Shown here piece by piece: positions 24,552 to 35,387 of a DNA stretch of 64,000 bases. Under the pieces are notes generated by a model that worked only from the letters and a program-made list of their open reading frames with translations, made no database searches and was not told the origin of the DNA. A program made the translations under genes and the position numbers. Origin of the DNA: Bacillus luti (lineage in GTDB: Bacteria > Bacillota > Bacilli > Bacillales > Bacillaceae_G); the NCBI RefSeq assembly GCF_001884105.1, contig NZ_MACI01000053.1, forward strand, positions 1-64,000. Direction: 5' to 3'. Numbering within the stretch: the first letter of the stretch is position 1; every line of letters starts with the position of its first letter.

Positions 24552-26414
24552 ATGATCGATTATGCATGGCTCATACCGCTTTTCCCGCTTGTTTCGTTTT
24601 TGTTACTTATTATGTTCGGGAAGAAAATTAGAGAAGGAAGCAGCGTACTTAGTAGTTTCTTCATCTTTCTCTCCTTTATATTCGCGGTACTTGTATTAAT
24701 AGAAAGGTTTTCGACAGTACCAGTGAAGCATAAGTGGGTATGGCTTAGAGTTGGAGATATAGATATATCATTTGGCTTTGAGGTGACGGCATTAGGAGCT
24801 TTAATGTTGTTTATCGTTACACTTGTAAGTTTGCTTGTACATGTGTATTCGAAAGGTTATATGAAAGGTGACGAAAGGTTACCAACCTTTTATGCGTACT
24901 TAGGGCTCTTCACATTTGCGATGCTAGGGCTCGTCATATCGACGAATTTATTACAGCTTTACGTATTTTGGGAGTTAGTGGGCCTTGGTTCATTTTTACT
25001 CATCGGTTTTTATTTCTTTAAAGAAGAAGCGAAGGCAGCTGCGAAAAAGGCTTTTATTATGACACGTATTGGCGATGTTGGTTTATTTATTGGGATGATT
25101 TTAATTTTTTGGCACGCAGGTAGTTTTGAATATGATGCAATTTTTAGGGCGATTCATACGGGGGATCTCTCTCCTTCTATGATTACAATAACGGCGATAT
25201 TAATTTTTGTCGGTGCGATGGGGAAATCAGGTCAGTTTCCGCTTCATACGTGGCTACCTGATGCAATGGAAGGACCGACGCCTGTTTCAGCGCTTATTCA
25301 CGCGGCGACGATGGTTGCAGCTGGCGTATATTTAGTAGCGACGATGTTCCCGTTATTTTCGGTAAGTGCGGTAGCGATGCAGACAGTGGCAGTCGTCGGA
25401 GCTTTCACTGCAATCTTTGCGGCCTCTATCGGCCTTGTACAAACGGATATAAAGAGAGTACTTGCTTATTCTACAGTTAGCCAGCTTGGATATATGATGC
25501 TTGCGCTAGGTTCTGCAGGTTATGTAGCCGGTGTCTTCCATTTAACGACACACGCCTTTTTTAAAGCGCTACTATTCTTGGCGGCAGGAAGTGTAATTCA
25601 TGCAGTGCATACGCAAAACATTAATAAAATGGGCGGTTTACAGAAGAAGATGAAAGTAACGGGTGCGCTGTTTTTGATAGGGACACTTGCAATTAGTGGG
25701 GTTCCACTCCTTTCTGGGTTTTTTAGTAAAGATGAAATTTTGGCTGCGACTTGGATGAATGGCAATTACTTTTTATTCATATTAGCAGTCATTGCGGCAT
25801 TCTTAACGGCATTTTACATGTTTCGTCTATACTTCCTTGTCTTTACTGGAGAAGCGAAGGCGAAGGAAGATGTGCATGAGTCGCCCCGCGTTATGACGTA
25901 TCCGATGATTGTTCTCGGCGTTCTCGCGATAATAGCGGGATATATAAATACACCATGGTTTGGGACGTTTCTCGGAGATTGGCTTACGAAAGATGTGGCG
26001 TTCAAAGTGGAAGAAGCACATGGGCCAGTTTGGATTATGGTTGTTGCGACTCTCGTTTCATTTGCGGGAATTGCTCTTGCTTATGTCATATATGGAAAGA
26101 AAACTATCTCAAGAAATTGGGCTGGAGGAGAAGGATCCTTCCTTCATAATCTCCTGAAAGAAAAATATTATGTGGATGAACTATACAATGTTACGGTGTT
26201 GCCTATTACGAAAGGAATCGCTCATGTGCTTCGCTTGTTTGAAGTATATGTTGTAGAAGGAATCGCAGTTTTAATTGGAAGTTTGGTTAAAGGTGCGAGC
26301 AGCATAGGATCGAAACTTCAAAACGGGAATGTACAAGTATATGGCACTGTAACAGCAGTTTCGCTCGCATTACTCGTCATTATTTTGCTCTATACGGGAG
26401 GGGATTTACGATGA
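24552..26414 (+). CDS. nuoL: NADH-quinone oxidoreductase subunit L
   Basis: The 620-residue antiporter-like proton-pumping subunit has the conserved segments WELVGLGSFLLIGF, GKSGQFPLHTWLPDAMEGPT and HAFFKALLFLAAGSVIH, and a C-terminal lateral helix region. A GGGGGAAGG site precedes the ATG. The stop overlaps nuoM as ATGA. Confidence 0.95.
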   Translation: MIDYAWLIPLFPLVSFLLLIMFGKKIREGSSVLSSFFIFLSFIFAVLVLIERFSTVPVKHKWVWLRVGDIDISFGFEVTALGALMLFIVTLVSLLVHVYSKGYMKGDERLPTFYAYLGLFTFAMLGLVISTNLLQLYVFWELVGLGSFLLIGFYFFKEEAKAAAKKAFIMTRIGDVGLFIGMILIFWHAGSFEYDAIFRAIHTGDLSPSMITITAILIFVGAMGKSGQFPLHTWLPDAMEGPTPVSALIHAATMVAAGVYLVATMFPLFSVSAVAMQTVAVVGAFTAIFAASIGLVQTDIKRVLAYSTVSQLGYMMLALGSAGYVAGVFHLTTHAFFKALLFLAAGSVIHAVHTQNINKMGGLQKKMKVTGALFLIGTLAISGVPLLSGFFSKDEILAATWMNGNYFLFILAVIAAFLTAFYMFRLYFLVFTGEAKAKEDVHESPRVMTYPMIVLGVLAIIAGYINTPWFGTFLGDWLTKDVAFKVEEAHGPVWIMVVATLVSFAGIALAYVIYGKKTISRNWAGGEGSFLHNLLKEKYYVDELYNVTVLPITKGIAHVLRLFEVYVVEGIAVLIGSLVKGASSIGSKLQNGNVQVYGTVTAVSLALLVIILLYTGGDLR

Positions 26415-27913
26415 ATGATTTGTTGTTAACGTTCTTCATTTTTTCCCCGCTGTTAGGAATTCTCTTACTTGTATTAACACCGAAAAAAGAATCGCGTACA
26501 GTACGAGCGCTCGGTTTATTCGGGACGGCGCTTCCATTTGGAATTGCTATCGTCCTCGCTTGTACATATGCTTCTGGAAAGAGTTTATCGCTATTTGATG
26601 AAAAAGTGAAATGGATTAAATTTGGGGATTTTACGGCAGTGGATAAAAGATGGTTTTCCATTTACTATGAACTCGGTATTGACGGGTTATCACTTGTCAT
26701 GATGGTGCTGACGGCCCTTCTAGCGATGCTTGCAGCAATTGCTGCCTTTTCTATTAAAAGAAATTTGAAAGCATTTTATATGCTATTACTCATGCTAGAA
26801 ATAGGGATGCTAGGTGTCTTCGCTGCTCAAAATTTAATGTTGTTCTTTATCTTCTTTGAAATTACGTTGCCGCCAATGTTCTTATTAATTGGGAAGTGGG
26901 GGAAATTGTCGAGTGAGAAAGCTGCATATAGTTATTTAATATATAACGGGATTGGCTCAGCTATTTTACTCATCGTTTTCTCGATTTTGTTTGCAAAAAC
27001 AGGTACGACAAATATCGCGGAACTGAAAGAGATATTAACGAGCGGAAGTGCTGGGGAAGGACAAATCATCCCAAGTAGCTTACAACTTGGTGTATTTATT
27101 GCCATAATGGTTGCTTTTGCAATTAAACTACCCGTGTTCCCGTTGCATCGCTGGATGGTCAATGTGCATATTGAAGCGCATCCGGCAGTGGTCATGCTTC
27201 ATGCGGGCGTTTTGTTAAAGATTGGGGCTTACGGTATTATCCGTTTCGGACAGGGATTATTCCCGGAATACTTTCGCGAGTTTGCGACGCTACTTGCGAT
27301 TTTAGGAGTCATTAATTTATTGTACGGTGCTTTTTTAGCACTCATCCAAACGGATTTTAGGAAGGTACTTGCCTACTCTAGTATTTCGCATATGGGAATT
27401 GTTTTAATGGGGCTTGCGGCACTTAATGCACCGGGTACACAAGGGGCGCTATTCCAGGTTGTATCACATGGTTTAATTGCAGCCTTGCTGTTTTTCTTAC
27501 TCGGTGTTATAGAACAACGTTTCGGAACATCAGACATTACAGCGCTTGGTGGACTAGCAAAAAGTGTCCCAATACTTAGCGGCTTCTTCTTAGCAGGAGG
27601 AATGGCATCGCTTGGATTGCCAGGGATGTCTGGATTCGTTAGCGAATTTCTTGCCTTTCTCGGTTTATTCCAAGGAAAACCAGTCATTGCGGCGGTCGGA
27701 GTACTTGGCATTATTTTAACCGCAGTGTACGTATTAAGGGCCACACTGCAAGTGACATTTGGTAAGAAAGAGTGGGAAGTGAAATCTGATATACACGGAT
27801 GGGAGTATGTCCCCGTCCTATTGCTTATCTTCTGCATTATTGCAATTGGGGTAATGCCAGAAATATTAGGGGATCCGCTTCAAAATACATTGAAAACATT
27901 GGGGGTGAAGTAG
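26411..27913 (+). CDS. nuoM: NADH-quinone oxidoreductase subunit M
   Basis: The 500-residue antiporter-like pump subunit has FFEITLPPMFLLIGKWG, KLPVFPLHRWMVNVHIEAHP and SHGLIAALLFFLLGVI. Note that the usual LPDAH motif is varied to MVNVHIEAH. It is coupled to nuoL. Confidence 0.95.
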   Translation: MNDLLLTFFIFSPLLGILLLVLTPKKESRTVRALGLFGTALPFGIAIVLACTYASGKSLSLFDEKVKWIKFGDFTAVDKRWFSIYYELGIDGLSLVMMVLTALLAMLAAIAAFSIKRNLKAFYMLLLMLEIGMLGVFAAQNLMLFFIFFEITLPPMFLLIGKWGKLSSEKAAYSYLIYNGIGSAILLIVFSILFAKTGTTNIAELKEILTSGSAGEGQIIPSSLQLGVFIAIMVAFAIKLPVFPLHRWMVNVHIEAHPAVVMLHAGVLLKIGAYGIIRFGQGLFPEYFREFATLLAILGVINLLYGAFLALIQTDFRKVLAYSSISHMGIVLMGLAALNAPGTQGALFQVVSHGLIAALLFFLLGVIEQRFGTSDITALGGLAKSVPILSGFFLAGGMASLGLPGMSGFVSEFLAFLGLFQGKPVIAAVGVLGIILTAVYVLRATLQVTFGKKEWEVKSDIHGWEYVPVLLLIFCIIAIGVMPEILGDPLQNTLKTLGVK

Positions 27914-27914
27914 G

Positions 27915-29435
27915 ATGGATATGGATACGTTACTTAGCTTATCATGGCATTTGATGGTGCCAGAATTCATTATTCTCGGAGCCGCCATCCTTCTTTCCAT
28001 ATGTGATTTGTTTTTTAAGCTGAACCATAGGTATGTAGCGCTTGGTGCAATCGTCGCTGTCCTAATAGCAATCGTGTCATTAATTACGTTATATGGTGAA
28101 CCAGCGGGAGATATTTTAAATGGATCGTTTGTGTTAGATGGATTTTCAAAAGGATTTAAAACGTTGTTATTAGGCGGAGCAGCCCTTATATTGTGCACCG
28201 CAATGAGCGATGACAAGAAGAATCCAATTGAGGATAAGGGAGAGTATTATTACTTATTTTTAATGGCGCTTCTTGGAGCGATGTTTATGGCTTCTAGCGT
28301 TGATTTCATTACACTGTTCGTCGGTCTAGAGCTACTATCACTTTCTTCATACATTTTAGTAGGAATACGAAAAAAGAACCTTGCATCAAATGAAGCGGCA
28401 ATGAAGTATGTTATTAACGGAGGGATTGGAACAGCAATTACGCTCTTTGGAATGAGTTATTTATACGGTATTACAGGATCGACTAACATGTTGGATATGC
28501 AAAAAGCATTCACCGGGGAGCTAACTAGCGGTATTCATTTATTGCTAGCTCTCGCATTTCTATTATTGCTTGTTGGGCTCTCATTCAAAATTGCAACAGT
28601 GCCATTTCATATGTGGGCACCTGATGTATATGAAGGAGCTGCTACACCTGTTACTGCTTTCCTCGGAACGATTTCTAAAATTGCTGGTTTTCTCCTTATT
28701 ATTCGCCTGTTCCTTATGGTTTTTGCAAATGTTTCAATACAAGGAGATGCACAATCTTTGTACGGGCATATGAGCATATACATTGCGGTATTGGCAAGTA
28801 TTACGATGATTGTTGGGAACGTAGTCGCATTAAAGCAATACAGTGTAAAACGTTTATTTGCCTACTCAGGAATTGCACATGCAGGGTATTTACTCGTTCC
28901 GCTTGTGGCGTTATCGCCATTCACAATGGATAGTATGTGGTTTTACATGCTTGCGTATATGCTTATGAATATAGGAGCATTTGCCATTATCCACGGCTTA
29001 ATCTTACAAAGCGACAAAGAAAATATAACCATTTTCACTGGATTATATAAAAGGTCACCATTTACAGCGATAGTGATGACGATTTTTATTTTATCGTTAG
29101 CCGGGATACCAGGAACGGCTGGTTTCATCGGGAAAATTAACATCTTTTTAGGCGCCCTTCATGTAGAACCAGCTCATTACGTACTAGCTTCTATTATGAT
29201 GGGGACGACGGTCGTTTCATTCGTATATTATTTCCGGATTTTACAACAAATGTTTTTCCGCACGGGAGAGACAGAAGAGAAGATTCGGTTACCGTTAAAT
29301 ATACAAGTTGTTATGAGCCTTTGTGCAATTTTGATTGTAATACTGGGGATTATGCCGATGATTGGATACAATTTCTTTTATGAATATTTTCCATTAATGA
29401 AAGATTTCTTCTTCCTAGGGAACGTGGTACAATAG
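27915..29435 (+). CDS. nuoN: NADH-quinone oxidoreductase subunit N
   Basis: The 506-residue antiporter-like pump subunit has GLELLSLSSYILVG, KIATVPFHMWAPDVYEGA and AGIPGTAGFIGKI. It begins 2 bases after the nuoM stop. It is the last gene of an operon of exactly eleven nuo genes. No nuoE, F or G lies before or after it in the window. Confidence 0.95.
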   Translation: MDMDTLLSLSWHLMVPEFIILGAAILLSICDLFFKLNHRYVALGAIVAVLIAIVSLITLYGEPAGDILNGSFVLDGFSKGFKTLLLGGAALILCTAMSDDKKNPIEDKGEYYYLFLMALLGAMFMASSVDFITLFVGLELLSLSSYILVGIRKKNLASNEAAMKYVINGGIGTAITLFGMSYLYGITGSTNMLDMQKAFTGELTSGIHLLLALAFLLLLVGLSFKIATVPFHMWAPDVYEGAATPVTAFLGTISKIAGFLLIIRLFLMVFANVSIQGDAQSLYGHMSIYIAVLASITMIVGNVVALKQYSVKRLFAYSGIAHAGYLLVPLVALSPFTMDSMWFYMLAYMLMNIGAFAIIHGLILQSDKENITIFTGLYKRSPFTAIVMTIFILSLAGIPGTAGFIGKINIFLGALHVEPAHYVLASIMMGTTVVSFVYYFRILQQMFFRTGETEEKIRLPLNIQVVMSLCAILIVILGIMPMIGYNFFYEYFPLMKDFFFLGNVVQ

Positions 29436-29445
29436 TAAAAATAAA

Positions 29446-29483
29446 AGGTGTGGAGTCAGTACTCTGCGCTTTTTATTTTGTGT
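29446..29483 (+). terminator. Probable terminator of the nuo operon
   Basis: A GGTGTGGAGT arm pairs with ACTCTGCGCT using several G-U pairs, followed by TTTTATTTT. Confidence 0.6.
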
Positions 29484-29563
29484 GAATCACAAATGAAAAT
29501 GCACATAAGTATATGTTCTTTGAAAGAAAATTACGATCTAAAATGTAAGATGCTTATTTGCAT

Positions 29564-29591
29564 TTGAACAAGTGTGGCTCCTACTTATTAT
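29564..29591 (+). promoter_or_regulatory. Promoter candidate for ywzB-ywmB-murA
   Basis: TTGAAC and TATTAT are separated by 16 bases, about 55 bases before the ywzB start. Confidence 0.5.
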
Positions 29592-29646
29592 GGTATCGTT
29601 TTTATATTTTGTATAAGTAGTAGCCAAGTAAAAAGGGGTCGATTTT

Positions 29647-29883
29647 TTGGCACAACTTTTAGGGCAACAAGCACTGATTGCCATTGTTTCGCATTTATTG
29701 TTTATTACCATTACGTGGTGGGCCCTGCAAGGCATTCACATTGAGCGTTTAATGAAGCCTGGAAAAGTGATGCAGACGAGGGTGCTACTAATCCTAGTTA
29801 CAATTGCAATCGGGACATCTGTAAGTAACTTTTTCCTTGATTATTTAGGCTATTCAAAGAGTTTAACGTATTTAGTAAAGTAA
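29647..29883 (+). CDS. ywzB: DUF1146 family small membrane protein YwzB
   Basis: The 78-residue protein has two membrane helices (about residues 9-27 and 44-63) joined by GIHIERLMKPGKVMQ. The start is TTG, with AAAGGGGTC upstream. The order ywzB-ywmB-murA matches B. subtilis. Its function is unknown. Confidence 0.8.
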   Translation: MAQLLGQQALIAIVSHLLFITITWWALQGIHIERLMKPGKVMQTRVLLILVTIAIGTSVSNFFLDYLGYSKSLTYLVK

Positions 29884-29934
29884 GTGTATAGAACCTCATA
29901 TCTCCGTTAACAATGGGGATAGGAGGGGATGAAA

Positions 29935-30639
29935 TTGAAGCTTAAAGCCATTCTTATTGTTGCCTTGAGTGTTATTTTCTTTTTGGTTGGATATAGAGAG
30001 ATGAAACCGATAAGCGATGAACAGAAAATGGAGAACATGATCGCAGCATTAGAGAAAAATGATGCTAAAGTAGAGAAATGGTCATGGTTAGCGCGAGAAA
30101 CAAAAACAATTTCTAATATACATACGTTTCAAAAGTTGTTAAACGATGTGAAGGACAAGACCAATATTCAAAAATGGGAATTAGAGCAATCTCCAGATGG
30201 ATATAAAGCTACATCCTATAAAAAGTTTACTTCATATGAAGAACGAGTAGTAGTAACATGGAGTAAGGAAAATACTAAAGAAAACACTTTCATTATTTTT
30301 GAAGTGAGCGGGGCAAAATGGGACCCGAAGTACGTTCAGAACATGAATAAAATTTTTAGTGAAAAACCTATAATTTACACTTGTGTTCAAGGTGTACTGA
30401 ATGATAAGATTGAAGGTGTTTTGCAAAATAAAACCAATCAGGTTTTGAAAGATCTTTCAGCAAGAGCGATCGAACAGATAGAAGAAAGAGCATTTGTATC
30501 AGTCTCCGCATACAATAAAAAGTGGGATGACGCTCTTTCAACAAATAGAGAGAAAATAAATGTGCAAATAGCAATACGTTCTACAGACAACAAAGATACA
30601 ATTGTGGTTGGCACACCGATCATAACTTCTGAGTATTGA
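29935..30639 (+). CDS. ywmB: YwmB family secreted/membrane-anchored protein
   Basis: I prefer the TTG at 29935, 6 bases after AGGAGGGG. The ATG at 29929 abuts that site with no spacing and would add only two residues. The 234-residue protein has an N-terminal hydrophobic helix (residues 5-20) that acts as a signal or anchor, then a soluble domain outside the membrane. The family is named for a TATA-box-binding-like fold; no function is established. It precedes murA directly. Confidence 0.72.
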   Translation: MKLKAILIVALSVIFFLVGYREMKPISDEQKMENMIAALEKNDAKVEKWSWLARETKTISNIHTFQKLLNDVKDKTNIQKWELEQSPDGYKATSYKKFTSYEERVVVTWSKENTKENTFIIFEVSGAKWDPKYVQNMNKIFSEKPIIYTCVQGVLNDKIEGVLQNKTNQVLKDLSARAIEQIEERAFVSVSAYNKKWDDALSTNREKINVQIAIRSTDNKDTIVVGTPIITSEY

Positions 30640-30678
30640 GTGAATAGATACTGAAAAAAGGACACGGAGGGGAATAAT

Positions 30679-31983
30679 TTGGAAAAGATCATCGTCCGTG
30701 GCGGAAAGCGGTTAAACGGCACAGTGCGTGTTGAGGGCGCAAAAAATGCTGTATTACCTATAATCGCTGCAGCCCTATTAGCGAGTGATGGAAAGAATGT
30801 ACTATCTGAAGTACCAGTTTTGTCTGATGTATACACAATTAATGAGGTATTACGTCATTTAAATGCTGAAGTCGTATTTGAAAATAACCAAGTAACAATC
30901 GATGCTTCTAAAGAACTAAACATCGAGGCACCATTTGAATATGTGCGTAAAATGCGTGCATCTGTTCAAGTAATGGGACCATTATTAGCACGTAACGGTC
31001 GTGCTCGTATTGCACTTCCTGGTGGATGTGCAATTGGTTCACGTCCAATTGATCAACATTTAAAAGGCTTCGAAGCAATGGGAGCAAAAGTACAGGTTGG
31101 TAATGGTTTTGTTGAGGCATACGTAGAGGGAGAACTAAAAGGAGCTAAAATCTATTTAGACTTCCCAAGCGTGGGCGCGACAGAAAACATTATGTCTGCA
31201 GCTACATTAGCAAAAGGGACAACAATCCTTGAAAACGCAGCGAAAGAACCAGAAATCGTTGACTTAGCTAACTTCTTAAATGCGATGGGAGCGAAAGTAC
31301 GCGGAGCTGGAACTGGAACGATCCGTATTGAAGGCGTAGATAAATTATATGGTGCAAACCACTCTATTATTCCTGACCGTATTGAAGCGGGAACATTCAT
31401 GGTTGCAGCAGCAATTACTGGTGGAGACATCTTAATTGAAAATGCTGTACCTGAACATTTACGCTCAATTACAGCGAAAATGGAAGAAATGGGTGTTAAA
31501 ATTATTGAGGAAAACGAAGGTGTACGTGTTATCGGCCCAGATAAGTTAAAAGCGGTTGATATTAAAACTATGCCTCATCCAGGTTTCCCAACAGACATGC
31601 AATCACAAATGATGGCATTATTACTACAAGCTGATGGAACAAGTATGATTACAGAAACGGTATTCGAAAACCGCTTTATGCACGTTGAAGAATTCCGTCG
31701 TATGAATGCTGATATTAAAATCGAAGGTCGTTCTGTTATTATGAACGGTCCAAACAGCTTACAAGGTGCTGAAGTAGGTGCAACTGATTTACGTGCAGCT
31801 GCAGCGTTAATCTTAGCTGGTTTAGTATCAGAAGGTTACACTCGTGTAACTGAGTTAAAGCATCTTGACCGTGGTTATGTAGATTTCCATAAGAAATTAG
31901 CTGCATTAGGTGCAACTATTGAACGTGTAAACGAAAAAGTAGAAGAAGTGAAAGAACAAGAAGTTTCTGATCTTCACGCTTAA
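30679..31983 (+). CDS. murA: UDP-N-acetylglucosamine 1-carboxyvinyltransferase
   Basis: The 434-residue enzyme catalyses the first committed step of peptidoglycan synthesis, adding enolpyruvate to UDP-GlcNAc. The fosfomycin-reactive cysteine is C117 in [15 protein letters not shown], and K22-N23 lies in [10 protein letters not shown]. The start is TTG, after GGAGGGG. Linkage to spoIID identifies it as the murAA copy. Confidence 0.95.
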   Translation: MEKIIVRGGKRLNGTVRVEGAKNAVLPIIAAALLASDGKNVLSEVPVLSDVYTINEVLRHLNAEVVFENNQVTIDASKELNIEAPFEYVRKMRASVQVMGPLLARNGRARIALPGGCAIGSRPIDQHLKGFEAMGAKVQVGNGFVEAYVEGELKGAKIYLDFPSVGATENIMSAATLAKGTTILENAAKEPEIVDLANFLNAMGAKVRGAGTGTIRIEGVDKLYGANHSIIPDRIEAGTFMVAAAITGGDILIENAVPEHLRSITAKMEEMGVKIIEENEGVRVIGPDKLKAVDIKTMPHPGFPTDMQSQMMALLLQADGTSMITETVFENRFMHVEEFRRMNADIKIEGRSVIMNGPNSLQGAEVGATDLRAAAALILAGLVSEGYTRVTELKHLDRGYVDFHKKLAALGATIERVNEKVEEVKEQEVSDLHA

Positions 31984-31987
31984 TTGA

Positions 31988-32026
31988 AATAGTCTCTATG
32001 TCTTTTGACATAGGGGCTATTTTTTT
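31988..32026 (+). terminator. Intrinsic terminator after murA
   Basis: A 15-bp stem, AATAGTCTCTATGTC with its partner ending CTATT, contains two G-U pairs and is followed by a T-run. Confidence 0.92.
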
Positions 32027-32192
32027 GGGCTTATTACTGTTATAGTCAATAAATTCTATACTTATGCACGTACCAGTAAAAATATTTAGAAAATTTCAGT
32101 TTTATTTTGCTATTTGTGGTCAGCGAAACTCCACCGCATTAAAAGTTCACTTTATACCGATACCCTCAAGTATGTTCTAAAAAATTCCGTAG

Positions 32193-33287
<1,095 letters not shown>

Positions 33288-33355
33288 GTTTAAAATATCA
33301 TAATTTTCCATTAATTGTTTGGTATAATGAGAGAAAAACATTTGGAGGAGACGGA

Positions 33356-34363
33356 ATGGCGTTATTGGAGTTGAAACAATTAGGGAAGACGAACCAGTTA
33401 CCGGCAATTGAGCTTGAGGTTGGGGAAGGGCAATGTGTTGTTTTGCAATGTAATAACCATACAGCTAAAATATTGCATCGCATCATTATTGGCGAGGAAG
33501 AAGCTTCAACTGGTAATGTGCTATTTGAAGGCGAAGCAATGGGCAAGAAAAATTATTCCCGCATCGGCTTTTGTTTTTTAAAAGATGAAGCATACGATCG
33601 TTTGAAGGTGAAGGAATACTTTAAATTCTTAATAGGACTGTATGAATCAAATATGAGTATAGAAGAAGTGGTACAATATGTCGGTCTCCTAGATAGGTTA
33701 AACGTTAAAATAGAAAAATTATCATTTTCAGAGAAACGCCGTCTTCATATTGGGCGTGTTATGATTCATAATCCAGATTTAGTTATTTTGGAAGAGCCAG
33801 AGCAAAATGTAGATACAGAGAGTACGATTATTATCCGAAAAGCAATTATGAAAATGAAAGAGCAAGGAAAGGCAATCTTTATTACGTCATCTTTCTTATC
33901 GGACGCTCTTTCGTTGACAGAAGATGTATACATACTAAACAATGATGGTGTGAAAAAAATAGAAATCGAACAAGAGGAAGCTGAAGAGGTGGATGAAGAA
34001 AAGGTTATTCAAATGATTCCGCAAATGAAACTTGAAAGAATTCCAGCGAAAGTGAACGATAAAATCATTTTACTTGATCCGATGGAAATTCATTTCATTG
34101 AAACACAAAACGGAGTAACACATGTTCATGTTCGCGAAGGGGATTTCGTATGCGCATTAACATTAAGTGAACTAGAAGTAAGATTAACAGGTTTTGGTTT
34201 CTTTAGATGTCATCGCTCGTACCTTGTGAATTTACAAAGAGTACGAGAAGTGATTACTTGGACTCGTAATAGCTTTAGTTTAATTTTGGATGACGAAAGA
34301 AAAAGTTCAATTCCGCTTTCGAAAGGACGAATGGATGAGTTAAAAGGTGTAATTGGGCTATAA
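33356..34363 (+). CDS. Degenerate ABC ATPase fused to a LytTR DNA-binding domain
   Basis: The 335-residue protein has two parts. Residues 1-205 have the layout of an ABC ATPase: a signature-like LSFSEKRRLHIGR (122-134) and a Walker B-like LVILEEPEQNVD (142-153). The Walker A position reads LQCNNHTAK (30-38), without the glycines of GxxGxGK, and the H-loop has serine (TSS), so ATP hydrolysis is unlikely. Residues 228-333 are a LytTR domain with FRCHRSYLVNLQRV (283-296). It is probably a transcription regulator, perhaps sensing the neighbouring exporter. GGAGGAG precedes the ATG. The next gene pair encodes an ABC exporter. Confidence 0.85.
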   Translation: MALLELKQLGKTNQLPAIELEVGEGQCVVLQCNNHTAKILHRIIIGEEEASTGNVLFEGEAMGKKNYSRIGFCFLKDEAYDRLKVKEYFKFLIGLYESNMSIEEVVQYVGLLDRLNVKIEKLSFSEKRRLHIGRVMIHNPDLVILEEPEQNVDTESTIIIRKAIMKMKEQGKAIFITSSFLSDALSLTEDVYILNNDGVKKIEIEQEEAEEVDEEKVIQMIPQMKLERIPAKVNDKIILLDPMEIHFIETQNGVTHVHVREGDFVCALTLSELEVRLTGFGFFRCHRSYLVNLQRVREVITWTRNSFSLILDDERKSSIPLSKGRMDELKGVIGL

Positions 34364-34398
34364 AATTCGCTCCAATAAGCTCAAAATATGATTCATTC

Positions 34399-34430
34399 AC
34401 CGGTAAAAATACTCCTTTTACCGGTATTTT
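34399..34430 (+). terminator. Terminator between the LytTR gene and the ABC genes
   Basis: ACCGGTAAAA pairs with TTTTACCGGT, followed by ATTTTA. It separates the regulator from the exporter genes. Confidence 0.8.
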
Positions 34431-34544
34431 ACTGCGTAACCTCTTTGTTTTTCATATGATTGAGTCAAGAAAAGCGAAACAAACAAACGAAAAGCGCTAA
34501 AGCGACTTTCATCTATAAAAGAAAAAAACAAAGGGGATGACGAG

Positions 34545-35387
34545 ATGACATTGGCAATTGAAATGAAAGATGTAATGAAAAGTTTCAACGAAAAAACAGC
34601 ACTTCGAAATGTAAATATTGAAGTGAAGCAAGGAGAAATTTTTGGATTCCTCGGACCGAGTGGATCTGGAAAAACGACAACAGTAAAGATTTTAACTTCT
34701 CAATTACTTCATAGCGTTGGAACGGTAAGGGTACTAGGAAAAGATATTACAGGACCAAGCAGCATCGATTATAAACGAATTGGTATTTTAACAGACAATA
34801 GCGGTTTATACGAAAGACTTAGCATTTATGATAACTTACTATTATTTTGCGACTTATACGATTGCAAAAAAGAGCGAATCGATGAAGTACTAGCGCAAGT
34901 GAACTTACTAGATGATAAAAAAACATTAGTAAAGAAACTATCAAAGGGAATGAAGCAGCGCGTTACACTAGCAAGAGCAATTCTTCATAAACCAGATATC
35001 CTCTTCTTAGACGAACCAACATCTGCACTCGACCCAGTAAACGTACAAAACATTCATAAAATCTTAAGAGACTTAAATAAAGAAGGAACGACGATTTTCT
35101 TAACGACGCACAATATGGACGAAGCAGAAACGCTTTGTAACCGCATCGCCTTCTTGTGCGGCGGGGAAATTGTAGCGCTTGATACACCGGAAAACCTTCG
35201 CTTACAATACGCGAAAGATCAAATACAAGTCGTATTAAAAGATAAACAAAAAGAAGTTGTGCAAAAAGATGAATTAGGTGCAAAACGTATTTCAGAATGG
35301 ATGAAAAAAGGAGAATTACTATCCATTCATTCACACGAACCAACGTTAGGCGATATCTTTATTGAAGTTACTGGGAGGGGACTATAA
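34545..35387 (+). CDS. ABC transporter ATP-binding protein
   Basis: The 280-residue ATPase is complete: Walker A GPSGSGKTT (near 36-44), signature LSKGMKQR, Walker B and D-loop ILFLDEPTSALDP, and H-loop TTHNMDEAE. It is of the drug or antibiotic exporter type, partnered with the ABC-2-like permease that overlaps its stop by TAATG. The substrate is unknown. AAAGGGGATG precedes the ATG. Confidence 0.92.
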   Translation: MTLAIEMKDVMKSFNEKTALRNVNIEVKQGEIFGFLGPSGSGKTTTVKILTSQLLHSVGTVRVLGKDITGPSSIDYKRIGILTDNSGLYERLSIYDNLLLFCDLYDCKKERIDEVLAQVNLLDDKKTLVKKLSKGMKQRVTLARAILHKPDILFLDEPTSALDPVNVQNIHKILRDLNKEGTTIFLTTHNMDEAETLCNRIAFLCGGEIVALDTPENLRLQYAKDQIQVVLKDKQKEVVQKDELGAKRISEWMKKGELLSIHSHEPTLGDIFIEVTGRGL

